Shown: positions 7,843-11,649 of the stretch, in pieces
Layout of the letters: every line of letters begins with the position of its first letter
Numbering within the stretch: position 1 is the first letter of the stretch
NCBI GenBank assembly: GCA_019241095.1
Contig: JAFAXJ010000637.1
Span: forward strand, 1 to 11,649
Direction: 5' to 3'
DNA from: Verrucomicrobiota bacterium
GTDB taxonomy: Bacteria; Verrucomicrobiota; Verrucomicrobiia; Chthoniobacterales; JAFAMB01
Length of the DNA: 11,649 nucleotides
Position numbers and translations under genes: made by a program
Notes under the pieces: model-generated
Database searches by the model: none
What the model was told of the DNA's origin: nothing
The model's input: the letters and a program-made list of their open reading frames with translations, nothing else

Positions 7843-9644
7843 TGTTCAGGATGAGATTAGAAAATTACGGATTAATCGGGGATAATCAGACGGCAGCCCT
7901 GATTGGAGCAAACGGATCGATGGATTGGCTGTGCGTGCCGCGATTTGATTCTGATGCGTGTTTTGCCTTTCTGTTAGGGACTCAAGAGAACGGAATGTGG
8001 CGGATAGCGCCTGCAAGTCCTGTAGGGCTCGTGGGAAAACAGTGTTATCGTGGTGACACGCTGATCCTTGAGACTAGTTTCGAGACCGAGTCAGGGAAGG
8101 TCTGTCTTGTTGATTTCATGCCGCCTCGAGAGCATTACCCAGAGGTGGTTCGGATAGTGAAAGGTGTCGAAGGGAGGGTGGAAATGAGGATGCTCCTGAT
8201 CATTCGGTTTAACTACGGACTGACTACTCCCTGGGTTCAGAACGATGGCGGATTTTTTCATGCGGTCGCTGGGCCAGATGCGCTTATCCTGAGGAGCGAT
8301 GTGGAGGCGCGCGGCGAAGGCCTTACCACTGTCGCAGAGTTCACCGTCGAGGAAGGGCAACAAAAATCGTTTACTTTAGCCTGGTATTCTTCTCATTTGC
8401 GTCCGCCGCGCGGCCTTCATCCTGATCATGCCCTAACCGAAACTGAAAATTTCTGGAAAAGATGGGTGAAACGATGCACCTACGAAGGTCCGTGGCGCAA
8501 AGAGGTAATAAGGTCCTTGATCACTCTCAAAGCCCTGATTTATGCGCCGACTGGAGGGATAGTAGCGGCGGCTACCACTTCTTTGCCTGAACAGCTTGGG
8601 GGTGTGCGTAACTGGGATTATCGGTACTGCTGGCTTCGCGATGCCGCCTTCACGCTATATGCGCTGATGCAGTCAGGGTACAGTGAAGAAGCGTCAGCCT
8701 GGATCGGCTGGTTGTTGCGAGCGATCGCCGGAGACCCGGCTCAGATGCAAATCATGTACGGAGTAGCTGGGGAACGCCGTTTAATTGAATTGGAACAGAA
8801 ACACTTAAGCGGCTACGAGCATTCGGTCCCGGTACGAATTGGGAACGCGGCCGCTGGTCAATTCCAATTGGATGTTTACGGTGAAGTGCTGGACGCTTTA
8901 CATGTCGCGCGCAGCATCGGGATCCGGCCTGCCGATGAGGCTTGGCGTTTGCAAGGACATCTCGTCGATTTTGTGGAAAAGAATTGGGATAAGCCAGATG
9001 ATGGGATCTGGGAGATCCGCGGTCCACGCCGGCATTTTACGCACTCCAAAGTGATGGCGTGGGTAGCGATGGATCGCGCGGTGAAAGGGGTCGAGCAATT
9101 CGGTCTCGAAGGAAATGTCGAGCATTGGAAATCGGTTCGAGAAGCCATTCACGACGATATATGCCGGCGGGGCTATAACGCAAAGCGCGGTGCCTTCACC
9201 CAGTACTATGGGTCGGAAAAGCTGGATGCGAGTTTGCTGTTAATACCGCTGGTCGGCTTCTTGCCTCCCACAGACGAGAGGGTGATATCAACCGTGCAAC
9301 TGATCGAAAAGGAATTGATGAATAACGGATTCGTGATGCGGTATCATCCTAGTGATTCGTCAGATGTTGACGGACTCCCTCCGGGAGAAGGCGCATTTCT
9401 GCCCTGTTCTTTTTGGTTGGCAGACGCACTCACCCTGACTGGGCAGCAGGAAAAAGCGAAGGAGCTTTTCAATCGTTTATTGACAATTTCGAGCAGCCTG
9501 GGGCTAATTTCCGAGGAGTACGACGCCGAAAAAAAGCGCCAAGTAGGTAATCTGCCACAAGCCTTTTCTCATGTCGGTCAAATCAATACAGCGCGTAACC
9601 TGTCGCAAAACGACGGACCCGCAAAGCATCGGAGTAACTCATGA
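7842..9644 (+). CDS. Glycoside hydrolase family 15 protein (glucoamylase/trehalase-like)
   Basis: A GH15 inverting alpha-glucosidase-type enzyme; bacterial relatives include glucoamylases, glucodextranases and GH15 trehalases. I start it at ATG 7842 (600 residues, MFRMRLENYGLIGDNQ), with a weak GGCGAG 10 bases upstream; ATG 7851 is also possible. A TTG-initiated extension to 7761 would add 27 atypical residues and has its GGGAG directly abutting the TTG. The N-terminal beta-sandwich domain (about 1-215) has GLIGDNQTAALIGANGSMDW and CVPRFDSDACFAFLLG. The (alpha/alpha)6 barrel starts near 220 and contains PTGGIVAAATTSLPEQLGG and RNWDYRYCWLRDA (256-268). Glu391 in DGIWEIRGP is the probable general acid, and Glu558/559 in SEEYDAEKKRQVGNLPQAFSHV holds the probable general base. 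No signal peptide is visible, so it is probably cytoplasmic. Its stop overlaps the next gene's start by 4 bases. Which sugar it acts on cannot be told from sequence. Confidence 0.92.
   Translation: MFRMRLENYGLIGDNQTAALIGANGSMDWLCVPRFDSDACFAFLLGTQENGMWRIAPASPVGLVGKQCYRGDTLILETSFETESGKVCLVDFMPPREHYPEVVRIVKGVEGRVEMRMLLIIRFNYGLTTPWVQNDGGFFHAVAGPDALILRSDVEARGEGLTTVAEFTVEEGQQKSFTLAWYSSHLRPPRGLHPDHALTETENFWKRWVKRCTYEGPWRKEVIRSLITLKALIYAPTGGIVAAATTSLPEQLGGVRNWDYRYCWLRDAAFTLYALMQSGYSEEASAWIGWLLRAIAGDPAQMQIMYGVAGERRLIELEQKHLSGYEHSVPVRIGNAAAGQFQLDVYGEVLDALHVARSIGIRPADEAWRLQGHLVDFVEKNWDKPDDGIWEIRGPRRHFTHSKVMAWVAMDRAVKGVEQFGLEGNVEHWKSVREAIHDDICRRGYNAKRGAFTQYYGSEKLDASLLLIPLVGFLPPTDERVISTVQLIEKELMNNGFVMRYHPSDSSDVDGLPPGEGAFLPCSFWLADALTLTGQQEKAKELFNRLLTISSSLGLISEEYDAEKKRQVGNLPQAFSHVGQINTARNLSQNDGPAKHRSNS
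9631..9634 (+). promoter_or_regulatory. Ribosome binding site of the NDH-2-like gene inside the GH15 end
   Basis: GGAG lies 6 bases before the ATG at 9641, within the last codons of the GH15 gene. It supports the overlapping ATGA start and co-translation of the two genes. Confidence 0.65.
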
Positions 9645-10951
9645 CAGTTGATAATTCAATCGCCAGCAAAGCTAAACATTCAATTCTGATATTAGGAGGA
9701 GGTTTTGCAGGCCGGGATGCGGCTCTAACTCTGGCAAAGCTCTTTCCAGACGAGTCGGACGCCGAGATCACGCTCGTGGATGCAAGTCCATTTTTAGTCT
9801 TTACCCCAATGTTAACTGAGGCGGCAGGTGGAGAGCTTGAGGTAACCCACATTGCTGTTCCGGCGCTACGGTTAACAAAACGAATCAAATTTGCCCAGGG
9901 CCAGGTTACCAGGATCGGGCTAGCAGAAAAGAAGGTGGATATTACGATCGGGGATAGCATGCATGGGACACCAGAGACGCAACGGACCTTAGCGTGGGAC
10001 CAGCTAGTTATTGCTCTGGGATCAGTGACAAACTATCACGATATTCCTGGGTTGGAGGAGCATGCATTAACAATGAAGCATCTTCGCGATGCCAGAATAT
10101 TGCGTAATCGCATTTTGGGTTTACTCGAACGTGCAAATGATGAACCGGACGCCAAATTAAGGCGCATTCTACTTACAGTAGTGGTGGGCGGCGGCGGGTT
10201 TACTGGAATTGAGACCATAGCAGCGATTAACGGACTAGTTCGTGATTTGATTAAGAAGTTCCCTCGAATTAACAAGGAAGATGTTCGGATGGTAGTAGCT
10301 CATCACGGTGACCGCATCCTGCCTGAATTAGGCCCCGCTCTTGCCGATTATGCCGCCAAAAAACTCAAAGAGCTTGGCGTTGAAATCTTATACAAGACAG
10401 GTGTCAAATCGGCAGGGAGCGATTATGTCGAATTGAGTTCTGGTGAGAAGATTAATACATATACATTGATATGGGCTGGAGGCGTTAAACCCAATCCTGC
10501 TGTGGAGAAGGCGGAATGCGCGCGTGGTCATCACGGCGGGATCATAGTCGATCGATTCTGTGCAGTAAAAAACCATCCTGGAGTATGGGCTGTGGGCGAT
10601 TGTGCAGAGGTTCCAACTCCGGATCTGAAGGGCACGTATGCGCCAACTGCCCAGAATGCTACGAGAGAAGGCGTGTGTGTTGCCCGGAATATTGCCGCCA
10701 CACTTCGAGGCGGGACTTTGGAAGCGTTCCGATTTAAGCCTGTCGGAGAACTGGCATTGATTGGGAAACGCGCCGGCGTTGCGCGGGTCTACGGATTCAA
10801 TTTCTCAGGAGCGATTGCGTGGATGCTTTGGCGCGGGATCTATTGGTTGAAAATGCCTGATATCGGTCAGCGAGTGCGGGTTGCGGTTGATTGGGCCTTA
10901 GACGTTTTGTTTGGTCGAAATGTCATTGGTGAGACACCGCTAAACGACTGA
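9641..10951 (+). CDS. Type II NADH dehydrogenase-like NAD(P)/FAD-dependent oxidoreductase (NDH-2)
   Basis: A 436-residue two-dinucleotide-fold flavoprotein. The family passes electrons from NADH to quinone at the inner membrane without pumping protons. The FAD-binding motif is ILGGGFAGRDAALTL (Gly19-Gly24), with an acidic end of the fold at EITLVDASPF. The NAD(P)H motif is VVVGGGGFTGIETIAAI (180-196). WAGGVKPNP (278-286) and GVWAVGDCAEVPTP (314-327, Asp320 binding FAD) are typical. The quinone-site region PTAQNATREG (335-344) keeps the first Gln of the AQxAxQ pattern but has Arg342 at the second. The C-terminus (AIAWMLWRGIYWLKMP, then RVRVAVDWALDVLFGR) is aromatic, hydrophobic and basic, consistent with peripheral membrane attachment. 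The start overlaps the GH15 stop as ATGA with GGAG 6 bases upstream. NDH-2 is the best call; a related quinone reductase cannot be excluded. Confidence 0.88.
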   Translation: MTVDNSIASKAKHSILILGGGFAGRDAALTLAKLFPDESDAEITLVDASPFLVFTPMLTEAAGGELEVTHIAVPALRLTKRIKFAQGQVTRIGLAEKKVDITIGDSMHGTPETQRTLAWDQLVIALGSVTNYHDIPGLEEHALTMKHLRDARILRNRILGLLERANDEPDAKLRRILLTVVVGGGGFTGIETIAAINGLVRDLIKKFPRINKEDVRMVVAHHGDRILPELGPALADYAAKKLKELGVEILYKTGVKSAGSDYVELSSGEKINTYTLIWAGGVKPNPAVEKAECARGHHGGIIVDRFCAVKNHPGVWAVGDCAEVPTPDLKGTYAPTAQNATREGVCVARNIAATLRGGTLEAFRFKPVGELALIGKRAGVARVYGFNFSGAIAWMLWRGIYWLKMPDIGQRVRVAVDWALDVLFGRNVIGETPLND

Positions 10952-11065
10952 CCTGTTTGTATTGACCTCAGCAGGTAATCCGGAACGAATTGTACTCGAA
11001 CAGTGCGCACAACTGGGAAAGTGCGATTCGGCCGGCTGTCGTTATTGACGCTCGATGGGAGCAGG

Positions 11066-11086
11066 CAGAAGCTGAGTACGCTTCTG
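11066..11086. promoter_or_regulatory. Inverted repeat upstream of the TetR gene, candidate operator
   Basis: CAGAAGC (11066-11072) and GCTTCTG (11080-11086) are perfect 7-base inverted arms around a 7-base centre, 67 bases before the regulator start. Length and position suit a TetR dimer autoregulatory site. The absence of a following T-run argues against a terminator. No second copy was noticed in the window. Confidence 0.4.
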
Positions 11087-11141
11087 ATAGTCGCAATCAA
11101 GTATTTCAGCTAAACGCTTGTTACTTACCGAACGATCTGTT

Positions 11142-11145
11142 AAGG
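11142..11145 (+). promoter_or_regulatory. Ribosome binding site of the TetR gene
   Basis: AAGG lies 8 bases before the ATG at 11154. It decides the start, which gives an N-terminus matching the family. Confidence 0.5.
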
Positions 11146-11153
11146 CATATCTT

Positions 11154-11649
11154 ATGCGCAAAAGTGCCCACACACCAGAGGAACGGACTAAGAACCTGAT
11201 GGAGGTTTTCAGAAAGGCGGGTTATGAGGGCGCCAGCTTAACGGAACTCTCGAAGGCCTCTGGCTTGGGTAGAGCCAGCCTTTACCATTTCTACCCGGAA
11301 GGGAAACAAGAGATGGGTCGGACTGTTCTAAAAACGGCTGAAGCATGGATCGAACAACATGTCACCGCGCCGCTGCAAAATCCAGGAGACGCCAAGATCC
11401 GGTTCGAGCGCATGCTGCAAACCTTAGATAAATTTTATGATGGTGGAGGCAAATACTGCTTAGTAGAGACGCTCTCTTTAGGTTGCGGTGCAGAGCTTTT
11501 TCGTGCAGAGTTGCAGGCTATCCTTAGAAAGTGGCAGGGGTCGTTGGAGCAACTCGCACGCGAAGAAGGTTTGGATCGGGAGCAAGCGCGTATCTGGGCT
11601 CAAAGCGTGATCGTTCAGATTGAAGGTGCATTGGTTGTCAGCCGGGCGA
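11154..11649 (+). CDS. TetR/AcrR-family transcriptional regulator, 3' end cut by the window
   Basis: A 165-codon open frame from ATG 11154 runs off the window edge without a stop. The N-terminus (RTKNLMEVFRKAGYEGASL) is the first helix of a TetR DNA-binding domain. TELSKASGLGRASLYHFYPEGKQEM (about 30-54) is the helix-turn-helix with the typical SLYHxFPxGKxE signature, most like the LmrA/YxaF branch. The rest is the helical ligand-binding and dimer domain, with Cys102 and Cys111 in a Gly-rich, hydrophobic stretch (YCLVETLSLGCG). Family length is about 190-200 residues, so some 25-35 residues are probably missing. Members repress nearby transport or detoxification genes and usually themselves. 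The target may be the gene beyond the window, itself through the upstream inverted repeat, or the upstream operon. The ligand is unknown. Confidence 0.88.
   Translation, partial: MRKSAHTPEERTKNLMEVFRKAGYEGASLTELSKASGLGRASLYHFYPEGKQEMGRTVLKTAEAWIEQHVTAPLQNPGDAKIRFERMLQTLDKFYDGGGKYCLVETLSLGCGAELFRAELQAILRKWQGSLEQLAREEGLDREQARIWAQSVIVQIEGALVVSRA

Larger units (their letters stand above)
10952..11153. other. Intergenic gap between the NDH-2 and TetR genes
   Basis: I see no convincing gene here. An ORF from 10990 overlaps the regulator gene in another frame and has no recognisable features. ACCTG (10951-10955) and CAGGT (10972-10976) form a weak inverted pair just after the NDH-2 stop, but without a T-run, so no clear intrinsic terminator ends the operon. 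Confidence 0.5.

Noticed and set aside
5262..10951. The plus-strand genes as a new defence system
   Set aside because: Acylase, GH15 and NDH-2 are metabolic families with intact standard motifs; nothing such as a nuclease, nucleotide-sensing or toxin domain points to defence.
10951..10976. Terminator after the NDH-2 gene
   Set aside because: The ACCTG/CAGGT pair is only 5 bases, with a 16-base loop and no T-run.
10990..11199. 69-codon ORF between the NDH-2 and TetR genes
   Set aside because: It overlaps the better supported TetR start in another frame, has no recognisable motif, and contains the inverted repeat.
1..11649. Mobile element, CRISPR array, phage or RNA gene
   Set aside because: No transposase, integrase, spaced direct repeats, tRNA-like cloverleaf or rRNA signature was seen on either strand. 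Gene style and composition are even across the window.

Overview
The window looks like chromosomal DNA from a free-living, probably soil-dwelling Gram-negative bacterium of moderate GC content (about half G+C by eye). A tripartite-type RND pump implies an outer membrane. The serine/proline-rich 'SPSPSPSPTP' protein tail, the RND subtype and the mix of penicillin-acylase, GH15 and NDH-2 genes recall Verrucomicrobiota (Chthoniobacterales-like) or Acidobacteriota. That placement is an impression from gene style, not a demonstrated assignment. No rRNA, tRNA, CRISPR array, insertion sequence or phage gene was seen.

Left half (4-5093, minus strand): a three-gene unit read right to left. It starts with an HAE1-type RND efflux permease (5093-1908), followed by its periplasmic adaptor (MFP/HlyD family, 1863-652) and a small secreted protein of unknown function with a low-complexity tail (633-4). 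Spacings are 44 and 18 bases, so it is very likely one operon. No outer-membrane TolC-type channel lies inside the window.

Centre (5094-5261): a 168-base divergent intergenic region between the pump operon and the plus-strand genes. It holds back-to-back -10-like sequences, a short palindrome and short repeats.

Right half (5262-10951, plus strand): a membrane-anchored penicillin-acylase-family Ntn hydrolase (5262-7730), then a GC-rich 111-base spacer with an imperfect hairpin and a 21-codon ORF ending in TGATG. A GH15 glucoamylase/trehalase-like hydrolase follows (7842-9644), and then a type II NADH dehydrogenase-like flavoprotein (9641-10951) whose start overlaps the GH15 stop as ATGA. A 202-base gap with a 7+7 inverted repeat precedes a TetR-family repressor (11154 to the window end), which is cut off at its C-terminus.

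Working together: the pump operon exports small molecules, and the divergently transcribed acylase could hydrolyse amide-linked molecules (beta-lactam or acyl-homoserine-lactone-like compounds) outside the inner membrane. A joint xenobiotic or signal-handling role is possible but rests on position only. GH15 and NDH-2 appear translationally coupled, which would link oligosaccharide breakdown to NADH reoxidation. No clearly novel system is demonstrated. The points most worth a second look are the missing TM10 lysine in the RND pump, the uncharacterised third gene of the pump operon, the GH15/NDH-2 coupling with its structured leader, and the candidate TetR operator.
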